In this document: positions 51,236 to 63,273 of the stretch, piece by piece
Position numbering within the stretch: the first letter of the stretch is position 1
Layout: every line of letters starts with the position of its first letter
NCBI GenBank assembly: GCA_030063045.1
Contig: JAQSEB010000012.1
Coordinates: forward strand, 124,001-188,000
Length of the DNA: 64,000 bases
DNA from: Pratylenchus scribneri
Lineage: Eukaryota; Nematoda; Chromadorea; Rhabditida; Pratylenchidae
Direction: 5' to 3'
Translations under genes and position numbers: made by a program
The notes under the pieces: generated by a model
What the model saw: the letters and a program-made list of their open reading frames with translations, nothing else
Databases searched by the model: none
Told to the model about the DNA's origin: nothing

Positions 51236-54200
51236 TCACTCTCGGTATCATAATATATATTTATATATAAATTTAATAAAAGTTCGTATTTTTTTATATA
51301 TTTCATAAATAAAAATATTTATTAAAATATATTATCATATAAAATAAACAATAATCATGAAATAACTTTTTTTAAATTACATATGCAAAAAAATGAGCTT
51401 GAATAAAAATTAAATCATCGATTTATTTTTGTGAATATTAGAAATAAAAATGCTAATTTTTGGAACTTGGTTATATTAACTCAAATGGAAAATGTTTTAT
51501 TACAAATGGAAATAAATTTTATTTTTTATGGTAAAAAATTTATAACTATTTCATTTGGATACATCTATAAGAATGGATGCAAATGAGGAAAAAAAACACG
51601 AATTTTCGAATAATTTTTTTATTTATTAATATTTGATTACTATTGTTCTTTTAAAAAATATCATTGAAAAATTTATAAAATTTTTACATAAAATAATTAA
51701 TAAAATTATATAGTAGGAATATTTCACAATTTCAAGACTGGAAATAATAAAATATTTAGGAAATTAATAAATTTTATACCTATTATTATTCAAAACGAAT
51801 AGTAATTATAAATAAATATAATGATTTTTTAAAGATTTAGTTCATATCTTTAAAAATTAAATTGTTAATTGAAAATATAAAAATTAAATAAAAAATAAAA
51901 ATCTGATTAACATTTCAAAATAATAAATTAACTTTTTTAAATTGAATAAATGTCAGCTTTCTCTTCCTGCTAAATGTCCTATCTCAATTTTGTTCAATTG
52001 GACCAATATTGTTGAAATTTAATTTGGAAAAAGATATGAGCATTATAAATATCTACATAAGAAAGAAACCTATTCTTATAAAATTTATATTATATTTATA
52101 CTACAAATAATAAGGCTTTTTTTATATTATTAAGTTAAAAAGTAAATATGGCTGAAATTGTTCGACTTTTAGTCATTGTTGTTTTTTATATACAAGTATA
52201 AAAATAATGATCAATTCAAATTTAATTTTGGTGTTTTTATCATTCAAAAAAATTGTCATCATTTATGAAATTATAAATAAAAAAAGGATTTGTCAATCAT
52301 CGTTAAAAATTAAATTAACAAAAACATCCATTAAACACATTTTAATTATTTCCATACTATTAAAATAAATAAAAATATTTTCTGATTATTAAAATTGCGA
52401 ACAAAATCTAAAAGCGTCTTTATTGCCATTGAGCCAAATTGTTAGCAATAATGTTTAAATTTTCCAGATTAATAAAATCGAATGAATTCTTATTCTTTTC
52501 AGATTATACTTAAAAAAAGACAATCTTAGGATTTGAAAGAAAATTGTTCAAAAAAAGCAATAATTAAGTGGTACCAACCAATCTCTAAAGTGATTAATAA
52601 TTGAAAAAGTTAATCTATTATAATAAAAAATTATTTAATAATAAATTATTTAAAAAAAAAACAAATAAAAATTAGAAATTTTTAAATGACAAATTTTAGC
52701 TCATCAGTGATCAGTCTTTGGCAAGTTGGAATATATCCAAACGCTCAGTCGCATTAAAAAAAGCATCCTAATAAATTGATAAATAGTTCATTAATTAATA
52801 CTTATATATAATTAAATTTAATAATAAATTTAAAAATATACAAAAAATATAATTTTTAAAAAATTAGTTTAGAAAAAATGGTTTATTTCATATCTTACAA
52901 AGATGATTTACGAAAAGACATAATTAAAAAATATTTATATAAAATAATATACTATTTTAGATTAGTTAGATAAAATATAATCAAATAATTAACTATTAAT
53001 CAAAAAAATTATAAATGCCCAAATTTATTAATAATTATTAATAATTTTGACAAAAATTAAATTGAGAATTTGAAAGAATGCTCAAAGATATGCGTTAAAA
53101 ATTTTCCAAATCGGTGCATTTATAAACATATTGAAGTTGACATTTTTAATAGATTTATTTATCATCAATTATTCAAATAAATTACAAGATAAAATAATAA
53201 AATTTATACCCATATGTACATATACTAAGCAAAAAACAAGATATGAAAATTTTTATTTTATTAAAAATATTTTTTAATATAAATAAATTTATAATAATGA
53301 AATTAGGCTATTATATTAAATTTCATTTATATATATGAAATAATATATTATTTTATTAATCAAAACATGTTCATCCGAATTGTCAGAGAAATTTTTAATA
53401 AAATAAAGTGATTAGAAATTATTATTAATATTTTCTAAAAATTAAATTATTTAAAAAAATCTGAAATTTTTTTTTATTATTTTTTTTAAATAAAATAAAA
53501 TAGTATTATTGAATTATTATATAAAACATTCAAAAAAAATGCTAAAGTTTAATTAATATTAGAATACTAAATAAATAAAATTAAATAAATCGAAAATTAT
53601 GATAAAATACAATTAAATTTTTAAAATATTTATGGATTTTATTAAATATAATTTTATAAAAATAAAAACAAATTTACAGAGAAATATTTTCTAAAATAAT
53701 TTATTTTTCTAAAAAAATAATAATCTGTGAGATATTAATAGAAAGTATATTTAACAATAATCATTGAAAATAACTTTATAAAAAATATGCTTATTTTAAA
53801 TAAATTTTAAAATGCATGTATCTATCATTTTATCTCAGTCAGCGATATCCCAGGCGGTTTATTGGACCATGTTCCACTTGTTTCTCTTCTTTTGGAAAAA
53901 TAATAATAAAATAATTATCAATAATCAAATTGATAAAATTGAAATTTCTTCATAGATGGAAAATTAATTTTACAAAAAAAATAAATTAATTTTAACAATC
54001 TATTATTTTAATCAGAACATTCTTACAACTGGATACAAACAGTGAATTTCTTAAATTATTTTAATATTCGTGTAAATTAAAAAAAATATTTACAAAAAAA
54101 TGTATTTTAAGCATAATTGGTGAAGAAATTATTAAGTATAAAGAAATTAATATAAAAATTAAATAATAAATTTCGCTTTCCAATAAATGCAAGGAACAAA

Positions 54201-54897
54201 TAAATGAATATAAAAAGAAAATAATCATGAAAAAATAAAAAATATATATAATAAGGACTTGTCCAATTTGATTATTATAAGACAATTCTATAATATAAGT
54301 AATAGATCCCATAATATTGTAGGATATATTAAAAAGGTAAAATATAATTTAAAGAGATTTAAAATAATTAATAAAATTCACATTCGCCATTTGAATTATA
54401 TTACTAAAATGAATATTATCAATTCAAAAAAAAGTATTTCGTTTTTATTATATTATTATGATGAAATTCCATTCATCTTCATTAAATGATATATCGTAAA
54501 AAAATTTGATGAAAGTTAAATTACAAAAAATAAAGATCCTAAATAAAAAATAATTATAAAATTAAAATTTATATTTTTTTGGAAAATTTTTCTGATCATT
54601 AGAAAAAGAAAATTTTATTTAAAAAAATTTACAATTACACAGAAAAATATTTAGATTTGCTATTTTGAGATTTATTAAATTAAAATAAAAAACAAGACCA
54701 AAATATTTATTTTAATGTCCTACTGATTTTTCCTCTTCATGTTAGAAAAAAATAAAAATAATAATTTAAAAATTTAACAGAATGATAAAAGGATAAAAGA
54801 AATTGATAAAATTAATATTAATAAAAATTTATAAGAAATTTTAAAATATTATTTTTTATGTACATATAACAGAAGGACTACCCAATTATAATTATGA
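51236..54897. other. AT-rich stretch with weak islands
   Basis: Islands lie at 51955-52030, 52685-52760 (a 23-codon + frame, MTNFSSSVISLWQVGIYPNA...) and 53810-53885 (open on both strands). The frames 54061-54312 (-) and 54259-54489 (+) are A/T-rich and unconvincing. Confidence 0.35.
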
Positions 54898-55209
54898 ATA
54901 ACTTTGGGCTATGTAGCCCTGTACATTTCATGTGCCGATCAATTGATCCCGATTTATCGTCTATATGATTCAATATTGAAAGATAAGCTTAAAATTTTAA
55001 TAATTATTATAAATTCATGAAAATATATTAAAAAATATTAAAATATATATATTATTTTTTAAAATCATAATTATGTTTCCAACGGCGATGAATCCCTGGA
55101 TTTTACTGCAATTTCTCCGCGCTTGAGCGGATACATATATGAAAGAATTGCCTTCTATATCTTCACGAAAAAGGAATTATTTTTTCCTTGGATTGATGGT
55201 GGAAAATGA
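54898..55209 (+). CDS. Two coding-like segments, strand uncertain
   Basis: 54898-55018 reads ITLGYVALYISCADQLIPIY, then RLYDSILKDKLKI, to TGA. 55063-55209 reads 48 codons to TGA (SNGDESLDFTAISPRLSGYI, then YERIAFYIFTKKELFFPWID). The second has no AG upstream within its open frame. On the minus strand the same island offers an exon between GATATAG and GTAAAA, KAILSYMYPLKRGEIA, vaguely like the YPI..G stretch of actins. The better strand cannot be chosen by eye. Confidence 0.35.
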
Positions 55210-56094
55210 CGCATAAAAAATTAAAAAATTTTTAAATTTTCAGAAATTTGTATTCCCTGATTGCATTTCTTAATTTTTAGAAGTATAAAGAATAATGAAA
55301 TTCATTTATTTATAAATATTGATATTTTATGAAAAATATATCTAGTTATATTGTGATAAAAATTATATTTAATTGTCTTTTCTTCAAATTTTTAAATTAA
55401 TAATTTAAGCCATAATATAAAGATAAAATTTTGTAGCACAAAAAGAAATTGAAATTTTCATTATAATTTTTCAAAATAAATATTAATTAATTAATTTTTT
55501 CTGAAATTTTGTCAAAAAATTTCTTGCTAATAATTTATGTTAATAAAAAAATATTTTTCATTAAATAAAATTTGGCGTAAATATTAAAATATATCATTGA
55601 TTTATGAATTTTTAAATAATTCTTCAGAGACTGCTGAAGTCTCAGTGAATAATGCTGAAAGTGGAAATTTATATTATTAAAAATTACAAAATTTAATTAT
55701 TATTTTTAAAAAGTTGGAAAATTTTTTTAAATAAAATTTATCAAATAATTCAGAAATTTAAAAAAAATATTAAAAAATTTTTATTAAAATATTTTATCAT
55801 TTAGAAATACAAAAAAAATAAATTTTCCGAGAAATGCAATAATAAGATATAAATTATTTTTTGCTTGAAAAGAAATAAAATTCAATAAATAAGATAGTGA
55901 ATTTTAAAAATATTATAATTTTTTCGTTATTAAATAATTTAAGTAAAATTATATATTTATGATATTATTTAATAATTTAATATGCTAAATTTAAAGTTTT
56001 TTGACTGATTTTTTAAGATTTCTTAATTGATTAAATTTTAAAGAAAAATATGTGTTAAAATATATATTAAATCCTTCAATAAACTTTGTGTTTG
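55210..56094. other. AT-rich gap
   Basis: A/T runs. Nothing seen. Confidence 0.5.
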
Positions 56095-56384
56095 TAATTA
56101 GGGTTCATCCCCTTATATATGAGCCCCCTTTTAATAAAATACAAAGTCTAAATCCATCCTTTCCTTCATCCGCCCCATTATCCATCCATTTTTCCCATCA
56201 TTGTCCCCGCCTTTTTCATTGGAATATAGGAATATATAATATGTCTCCGGCTAGTCCGGAGGGGAAGGAAGGAGGGAGAAAAAAACGCATTTTCAAAACT
56301 TCATCATTTTTGGGGAGGGCAGGGAATGAGGCAAAATGGGCCGGGGACGGCGTTTGGGAAGGGCAACGGCAATTCATAATTAGG
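56095..56384. mobile_element. GC-rich insert between 8-bp direct repeats
   Basis: TAATTAGG occurs at 56095-56102 and 56377-56384. The 274 bp between are far richer in G and C than anything nearby. The first half is pyrimidine-rich on + and the second half purine-rich, meeting at CTCCGGCTAGTCCGGAG. A TATATATGA lies near the left end. It could be a solo LTR or other insertion with an 8-bp duplication. No inverted termini are evident. The 115-codon + frame (56052-56399) across it is low-complexity and probably not a gene. Confidence 0.35.
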
Positions 56385-56587
56385 CAATTTATAAAGTAGA
56401 ATTATTCCCTAAAAATAATTCCATGTTCCATTTCAAAAGATTTATTTAAAAATTTTTTTATAAATTAAAATTTTAGAAAATATAATAATATATTTTATTC
56501 TAAAATATAACAATAACTTCATTTTAATTATATAAAATTTAAAAAAAATATAGAAGATATTTAAATTAAAAAATAAATTTAAAAATT

Positions 56588-56647
56588 ATGAATTTTTCAA
56601 ATTCAGATTTTAAAAACGACGTGATTGATAAACAGCCCGCCGAATAG
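56588..56647 (+). CDS. Small frame, possible first exon
   Basis: From ATG: MNFSNSDFKNDVIDKQPAE-TAG, 19 codons in a balanced island. Too short to judge. Confidence 0.25.
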   Translation: MNFSNSDFKNDVIDKQPAE

Positions 56648-57101
56648 AGGAAGCGCATGGTCTATAGTTAAATACATTAATAAAATATTTTAAATATTAC
56701 TAAAAGAACAAAAAATAATTCCCGTAGAGTTGGTCATTATGCAAAATAAATAAAATAAAAATTATTATAAATTGATATTTTTCTATGAATTTTTCGATAA
56801 AATGTTAGATTTTTAATTAGAATAACAGAAAAACAGCAATCTATTTCAATTAAATTAGCACAAATGCACGTGTATTTTCCGAATTCGTTACACCAAAAAA
56901 GTAAGATTATCAGAATTCATGCCAAATTTAATATAAATATTATTTAAAAAATTTTCTTAAATTAAGTAATATTTAAATTTATGAATAAATAAATTTGAAG
57001 AACATGATGACAGCATTGATAATTATTTGAAATATGATAAAAATTAAGATGATAACGAAAAATCTAACAATAATATTCATTTTTTGTTAAATATTCTTTA
57101 G

Positions 57102-57148
57102 GATTAACATCAAATGCTCCATTCCACTGTATGTGAATGTGAGCGATT
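57102..57148 (+). CDS. Probable internal exon
   Basis: Excellent sites on both sides (TATTCTTTAG and GTAAGA) enclose one base, 15 codons (INIKCSIPLYVNVSD) and one base. Alternating residues suggest a beta strand. One of the best-bounded short exons in the window. Confidence 0.4.
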
Positions 57149-57358
57149 GTAAGAAAAAAATATAATAGAATTAATTGAAATAAATTTTTTAATTATTTAT
57201 TTCTTAATTCTAAAATAATTATTTTTAATTTTCTAAAGAATTGATCCATAAAAATTTAATTTATTTTAATATTTATTTAAATTTGATTAAATAAAATTAT
57301 ATTTATATTTATAATATAATATAATTTATAATGAGGTAAAAATTTAAATAGAAATAAA

Positions 57359-57452
57359 GCCCGCTAAAATATTTCGAAAACGGCAAACTGCAAGGACAAG
57401 CCGGCTAAAAATTTCGAAAACGGCCAACAGCAAGCTCAAGCCGGTTACAAGC
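57359..57452. repeat. Two-copy 41-bp tandem repeat with partial third
   Basis: GCYSGCTAAAA..TTTCGAAAACGG followed by CAA.C.GCAAG..CAA is present twice (from 57359 and 57400), and a third copy begins at GCCGGTTAC. One + frame is open across it (KPAKIFRKRQTARTSRLKIS), so it could be a basic repeat exon or non-coding. Confidence 0.8.
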
Positions 57453-58194
57453 ATAATTTTTTTCATATGAAATCTTTGTTTGAAAAAAATGTGAAAAATA
57501 TTAATAAAAAAATTATTTAAGAAATGTTATAAAAAAAGAATTATTTTATAAATTCTTTTAATAAGTTTTTAAAGAAAGATAAAATCATTTTTCTATAAAA
57601 AAAAATATGAAAAAAAAGTAATAAATTAAATAGATTAAATTTTTTTTAAAAAAAGCAAATTCTCTTATTAAATTTACCGAAATTAATATTCCAATTTATA
57701 GATAGAATAAAATAAATTTCATAATTTTTAATTATAAATAAAAATTTATCAATTATTAAAAATTTTAAACTATTAAAAATTATAAAATTCCTAATGTCTA
57801 TAATGTTCATTTCAATTGTAAAATAAATAGAATCCAACAAAGATTTCTATCTGACTTGAAATGACTATATTATTAAAAATAATTTCAAATTAAAAATTTT
57901 ATAAAACTTAAAAAATATTTATATATAAAAATATCTAAATAATTTTATTATGTTCCTTGTATGCAACATTTAATTAACAAATAAGGTAAATAATTCAAGA
58001 ATTACATTTTAAATTAAAATAACAGCAATTTATAATTAAAATAAATAACAAATTAGTATTGGTCAATTTTTAAATAATAAAAAAATTTATTTTTTTTAAA
58101 TAAATTATTTAAAAAAAATAGAAAATCGCAGCATCATGATTAAGAAACCTTTTAATTTTTATTAAAAATGTGATAAATAAATTATAATATTCAG
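57453..58194. other. AT-rich gap
   Basis: A/T runs. The minus frame 57646-57840 is Ile/Asn/Phe-rich A/T sequence and not defended. Confidence 0.45.
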
Positions 58195-58345
58195 AGTAAA
58201 GTGCCTCAGAATCATAGATGCTTGCTTATTATCGTTTTACTATTATAAAAAGATATTAAATTATAATAAAACAAACAACACTATGGAAGCTTGTCACCAA
58301 CAATTTCAGATTTTCTATGATGAAATGATGGAAAAAAATAATTAA
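58195..58345 (+). CDS. Probable terminal exon, unknown protein
   Basis: After AATATTCAG there is one base and then 49 codons to TAA: VKCLRIIDACLLSFYYYKKI, then NTMEACHQQFQIFYDEMMEK and NN. All Gln are CAA or CAG. The frame remains open upstream to 58181. The end is helical. Unassigned. Confidence 0.5.
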
Positions 58346-59893
58346 TAAAAATTTTCTTATCCCATCAAAATATTATTAATTAAAAAAGTATATAATATGT
58401 AATTATAAATTGAATTTTGTAAATTTAAATTAAAAAATAAAAAATGGTACTTAGGTGAAAATATAATTTAAATATAAAATAAATGTATCAAAGAAGAAAA
58501 AAGGCAATTTAATGTTTTGGCCGGAGGAATTTGAAAGCGCCGTTGTCAAAATAATAGAATAAAAAATTATTGAATAGTATTTATAAAAATGAATGAAATT
58601 TTTTACATATATAAAATTCCAATAAAATTTTGTTTTAAAATTTTAATTCGAATTGTAGAAATTTATTTTTCTACTTTTTTCATTTGTCTTAAGATTTAAA
58701 AATAAATTCGATAGAATTTATTTAAAAGTTTCTAAAAATAATTGGCCCTCTTACTAAATAAATTCGAAAATTTTTAATTTAAATTATCTAAAATAAATAA
58801 ATTAATTATAATAGTTTAATGAATCTTTTATTGTAAAATGATTTTTAAAATAAATTAGAAATTATATTAAAATATAAATTTTATTAAAAATGAAGAATAA
58901 AATAAAAATTAAAATGTATTTTTATGAATTTAAAAAAATTAGATATCGATAGCTTGAAACATTGAGAGAATTGGGATTCTTGATTGGGATGGTTGTTTAT
59001 TTTAGGTAGTTCATCTTAAAAATTTGCTGATATAAAATATATATTTAATATTAAACTAATAAATTTTTGGACTTAATCAATCAAGAAAATTGAAAATTTT
59101 AATATTTAAAATAGGTGATAAATTTCTATAAATAAATATATTTTTATGATAAAATAATAAAATTAATTGCAAATTATTAATTATAAAGTATAAATTTTTT
59201 CTAAATTTTTCCCAAATTAAATAATTTAAATAAAATATATATTGATTTAATATCGAAATATTTATATCTGAAAATGGTTTGACAATGGTTCCTAAAAAAA
59301 TTGAAAATTTTCAAAAAATCAAAATGCCCGTAGGATTAATAATAAAAATATATATAAAATTTTATTACATTAATTTCTTACTAATTGCTGGAGATTAAAA
59401 TGCACTCAATCAAAATTATTTATGGATTTTTTTTCAATGTAAAATGAAAAAAAAATATTTTAAATATTTAGAATTTATAAAAAATTCTAAGATTATAATG
59501 TTAAGAAAAAAAATATTTTTTAAGAAATATTTATAAAAACAATGAATATATAAATTTTAAGAATTTATAGAATTGTAATAAATTATTTAATAATAATGGT
59601 AGTAGTATTCAAAATATAAAGATCAAGTGTAAACGATTCGCAAAATGAATGAACATTTTGCATATTTTTTTAACCAATCTCATTTAAAAAATAATCATAA
59701 AAAGATAAAATTTTTCATAAAAATTTATTAAAATTTAAAAAAATATTTTTATTAATAATTTATAAATTTTATTTTTTAATGATGATTAATTTATTCCGAT
59801 TATAAATTATTAAAAGATGCATTTATTAAAATACATAAAAATAAATAGCTTTTAAATATATTTCAGGCAAAATTTAAATAAATACAGATATAA
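58346..59893. other. AT-rich stretch with two small frames
   Basis: The + frame ending at 58562 reads KKKKGNLMFWPEEFESAVVK, then IIE. The + frame 59285-59398 from ATG reads 37 codons (MVPKKIENFQKIKMPVGLII...), with a possible donor GTAGGA. Both are plausible exons. The rest is A/T runs. Confidence 0.33.
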
Positions 59894-60218
59894 TTTTATA
59901 AATATATTGTTTTCACTGATGGTTCGAACGAAAATATATATGGCTCTTTGCGTGATACATTGAAATCCGTAACACACAAAAATAATTTTTAAATAATTTT
60001 TTGTTTTTAATTTGTTTATTCAATCAATATTTTTCAATTTCCTTAATTAAGTAAATTCATTCCAAAATTATGAATAAAATTTGACACCAAAATTCGATGT
60101 TGATTTTGATGATTGTCCTCTAGTAAATTCGCTAAAAATGGAAAGGATCATGGACAATTGTTGGAATGGATTAAAGAGGAATTTTTTTTATAAAATCGGG
60201 TCAGATAAAAGCAAATGA
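59894..60218 (+). CDS. Two strong coding segments, one probable gene
   Basis: 59894-59992 reads YIVFTDGSNENIYGSLRDTL, then KSVTHKNNF, to TAA, with a donor GTAACA after KS at 59969. 60078-60218 reads 46 codons to TGA: NLTPKFDVDFDDCPLVNSLK, then MERIMDNCWNGLKRNFFYKI. Both are among the most protein-like segments here. The second has no in-frame AG acceptor or early ATG. They lie 85 nt apart in the same orientation and are probably one protein, but no conventional intron joins them. VFTDGS recalls von Willebrand A-type folds only weakly. Confidence 0.5.
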
Positions 60219-61151
60219 ATAATGAAATTTACTCATAATTTTTTATCAATTTAAAATTTATCAAATTTTTTATATAACGAATTTAAAATATTAATTCAAA
60301 TTTTTTTCTTTTTTCTTTTTTTAAATTTATATAGATTTTACAGGTTATCTGTATAATTTATAAGATAATTTTTTTAGATAACTCATATTATTATAAATAT
60401 AAAAAATTTGAAACATTTTTTAAATAAATCTCAAATAATAATTTATTTTGATATACTAATTCAATTTTCCTTTACTTTATGGAAAAAAATACATTTATAT
60501 AAAAATTTAATTTTTTAAATTAAAAATAAAAAATTTTAAATTAAAAGAAATAAAACTTAATTATTATAATGAAAAAAATAAAATAATCAAAAATTTTTCT
60601 CATCATTTTTTTAAAATAAATGCCATCATTTCATTCAAATATTATGGATTCATTATGCAATGAAAATTTGTTATTAAATAAATATTTAATTATTCACATA
60701 TTAAATGTAAGAAAAAAACACTCTATGAAATAATATCCCAGGAGATTAATAAATTTGTAATATAATATCTCAATATTTTTAAATTTAATTATAAAAATAA
60801 TTATTAATTCTTATTTCTAAAAATTAGTTCAAACAAATTTTTTAATGAAAATGTAAAAATTCTTAAAATATGATTCGAATTCGAAGACGAAAATTCAATT
60901 ATAATTGTAAATTATAAAAAAAATAAAAATATTCCAATAAATAAATAAATAAAATTGACTCTTATTTAATAATTACAATCTAAGACAAAAATTACATTCA
61001 CATTAGAGTATGAATGACGGTCAGATATTTTCTTCAAAACTTAAACATAATAGTATCTATTATATAAAAATCGATATTGTTATATGAATTTAATATATAG
61101 ATTCAATTATAAATATATGGAGAACAAATATCATTTTTATTGCTTCTTTGA
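60219..61151. other. AT-rich gap
   Basis: A/T runs. Faint islands at 61000-61030 give no useful frame. Confidence 0.45.
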
Positions 61152-61331
61152 ATGTTGTTAAAAAACATCTATCAATTTTATTATTTTTATAAGAAAATCA
61201 AATACTACGCTGGCATATTTTGTTGTTCAATAACAGTAACAGAAAGAATACATAAATTAGAAGATTTCAAATATCCATTTTCTAATGATCCTGATGGCCT
61301 AAAATATTCAAAGGAGTTAATTAAAAGCTAA
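61152..61331 (+). CDS. 59-codon frame, probable exon
   Basis: From ATG to TAA. The first third is Tyr/Lys/Phe-rich. The rest is convincing: YYAGIFCCSITVTERIHKLE, then DFKYPFSNDPDGLKYSKELI. A TTTTATAAG acceptor before KIKYYAG suggests the real exon may start near 61194. A GTAACA after SIT could be a donor. The frame ends only where the next exon candidate begins. Confidence 0.48.
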   Translation: MLLKNIYQFYYFYKKIKYYAGIFCCSITVTERIHKLEDFKYPFSNDPDGLKYSKELIKS

Positions 61332-61480
61332 CAAACAAATATGGAAAAATTATCAAATATTTGAAAGAGGTTATCAAATTTTTTAAATTAGTTATAGCAA
61401 TGATCGAAACATTAATTTTCATCGAATGTGAAACCTCTGGCCTTCCCGACAAAATATGCCTCCAAAAAATAATGAAATAC
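61328..61480 (+). CDS. Exon resembling TREX/DEDDh exonuclease start
   Basis: After TTAAAAG there are 51 codons to the donor GTAACA (unspliced, the frame stops at 61499). It ends MIETLIFIECETSGLPDKIC, then LQKIMKY. TREX-type 3'-5' exonucleases begin with a similar strand followed by D-x-E-T/A-T-G-L-P, where the Asp and Glu bind catalytic metal. Here the Asp position is Glu, so activity would be doubtful. The following residues do not match the expected ITEL region, so this is either a diverged member or chance similarity. The upstream part is a basic amphipathic helix. Confidence 0.42.
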
Positions 61481-62199
61481 GTAACACAAGAAAATAGATA
61501 ATTTATTTATATAACGAATAATTTCTTGCGTTTTTTAAAATTATATAATTTTAAAAAATACTTGAATTTTATTAATTTAAAAAAAATTGTAGAAAAAGAT
61601 GAATGGGACTATGTATTTGCAATAAAGGATTATGGTAAAAAGAAAGAAAAATAAATTTAAAACAATTGAAAATAAAAAAATATCAATTTCATATTATATA
61701 CCTTATAAAATTTATCAATTTAAAGGTTTTATAAACTAAAATCACATTAAAATTTTCATTAAAAAAAATCTAAATCAAATAAATAATAAAAAATTAAATC
61801 CTTATTAAATATTGTGTTTTTTCGGTGAAATTCATCAAAATGGGAGCAATAATTAATAAATGAACTCATTTTATTATTATATCATAATTTCAAATTCCAT
61901 GTGCATTTTTAATCATAATAATAATATAAATTATTTCAAATAATAATAATAAAAATAAATCTCTTAAAATAACCTTTTATTTAATCACATATACAAATAT
62001 ACCCAAAATGTAGTAATATAAAAATGTAATACTCCATATTTCAATTATCCTATTTTAATGCGTATTTGAATCAGTTGAATTTTAAAATTATTTTATTTAT
62101 TCAATGGAATTTATTAAATTTTGAATCCTCAAAAAATAAATTAAATTAGAAAAAAAATGAATAAATTAAGTAAAAAGGGATGTAATATCAAAGGAAAAT

Positions 62200-62242
<43 letters not shown>

Positions 62243-63005
62243 CCAAATTATTAAAATTTTTCATAAAATTTAATTCAACATTATTATTTTTTTGAAAAAA
62301 ATTTTCATAAAATTATGAATAAAATTATAGAAAGTAAAATATAAATTAAAAAAATTATATATCATTTTTTGGAAATAAAAATGCATAATAAAAATAGAAA
62401 TTTTTTGTAATAAAAAAGGGATTTATAATAAAATAAATTAATAATTTAATTTTATTAAGAAAAAAGATTTGAAAATATTAAAATGTGTCTTGAACGTGCA
62501 TATGAACTTATTTATTAAATAAATTGTCTATTAGTATAAAATAAAATAAATAATAAATAATTTTAGAGATTAATCTAATTTTTATTTCTAAATTAATATT
62601 AAATAAAAATAATAACTATCTCAATAAATTTTTGATATGTTTTAAACATAGAAGTTCTTATTTAACAGAATTAAATAAATTAATATTATCTTAAACAGTC
62701 TGTTAATAATAATGCTGAAGACAAATTCCTTAATCATCATTAACAATTTGAATTTATAGAAAGAATTGCTATAGTTTTATCCCCTAAAATTGAAAAGATA
62801 AGGCCCTTCAAAAAGGCAATTAATAATAAAAATTGATTATTATTTTAGTTATCAAAAAACTATAAATTATATGGTTAAAAAATCTTCATAAATATTAAAA
62901 ATTATTGATAATTTGCTTATTTCATAATAAAAATGATTATAAAATAAAATTTATAATTATATGCGATTGCGAGAATAATTATATAAAGCAATCAATATAG
63001 AAAAA
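61481..63005. other. AT-rich stretch with one micro-exon candidate
   Basis: At about 61590-61632 an ATTGTAG acceptor and a GTAAAA donor bound KDEWDYVFAIKDY. The rest is A/T runs and the dinucleotide repeat. Confidence 0.35.
62203..62239. repeat. (AT)n microsatellite
   Basis: Uninterrupted AT dinucleotides over 37 bp. Confidence 0.98.
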
Positions 63006-63250
63006 TGTTATGTCCGATGCGAATTGAATTAAAATAGATTTATTCAATGTCAATAAATAAATGGATGAACAATAATTGGGATTTTGGAACAGACAAAAGA
63101 AGGAATATTTGCACTAACAATTACTGGGAATAACTCCAGACTGAGCTAAATGTGGGGAAAATCCAAAGCTTATAAAGGGAGGAAATATATAAAATGCCAG
63201 GGGGATAAAAGGTCGTATTGTCAATTCAATTCTTCATCTAATACACCACA
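63006..63250 (-). mobile_element. 3' LTR of a Ty3/Gypsy-type retrotransposon
   Basis: On the minus strand the sequence starts TGTGGTGTATTAG right after a purine tract and ends ACATAACA, giving TG...CA ends and about 245 bp. Inside are TATATATT and TTTATAAG promoter-like boxes (63164-63200) and an AATAAA signal (63039-63044), in the order expected of U3-R-U5. The exact end could be a few bases different. The 5' LTR lies beyond the window, so identity and target duplication cannot be checked. Confidence 0.65.
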
Positions 63251-63251
63251 A

Positions 63252-63260
63252 CTCCTCCCC
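63252..63260 (-). promoter_or_regulatory. Polypurine tract
   Basis: GGGGAGGAG on the minus strand lies directly before the LTR, the usual site priming plus-strand DNA synthesis in LTR elements. Confidence 0.65.
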
Positions 63261-63273
63261 GCCAATTTTGGTC

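Noticed and set aside
55100..55180. Actin-related exon on minus (ILSYMYPLKRG)
   Set aside because: Six similar positions only, no neighbouring actin motifs, and a longer + frame covers the same bases.
56052..56399. 115-codon + open frame
   Set aside because: Open because of pyrimidine/purine asymmetry; the reading is low-complexity Pro/Ser then Gly/Lys.
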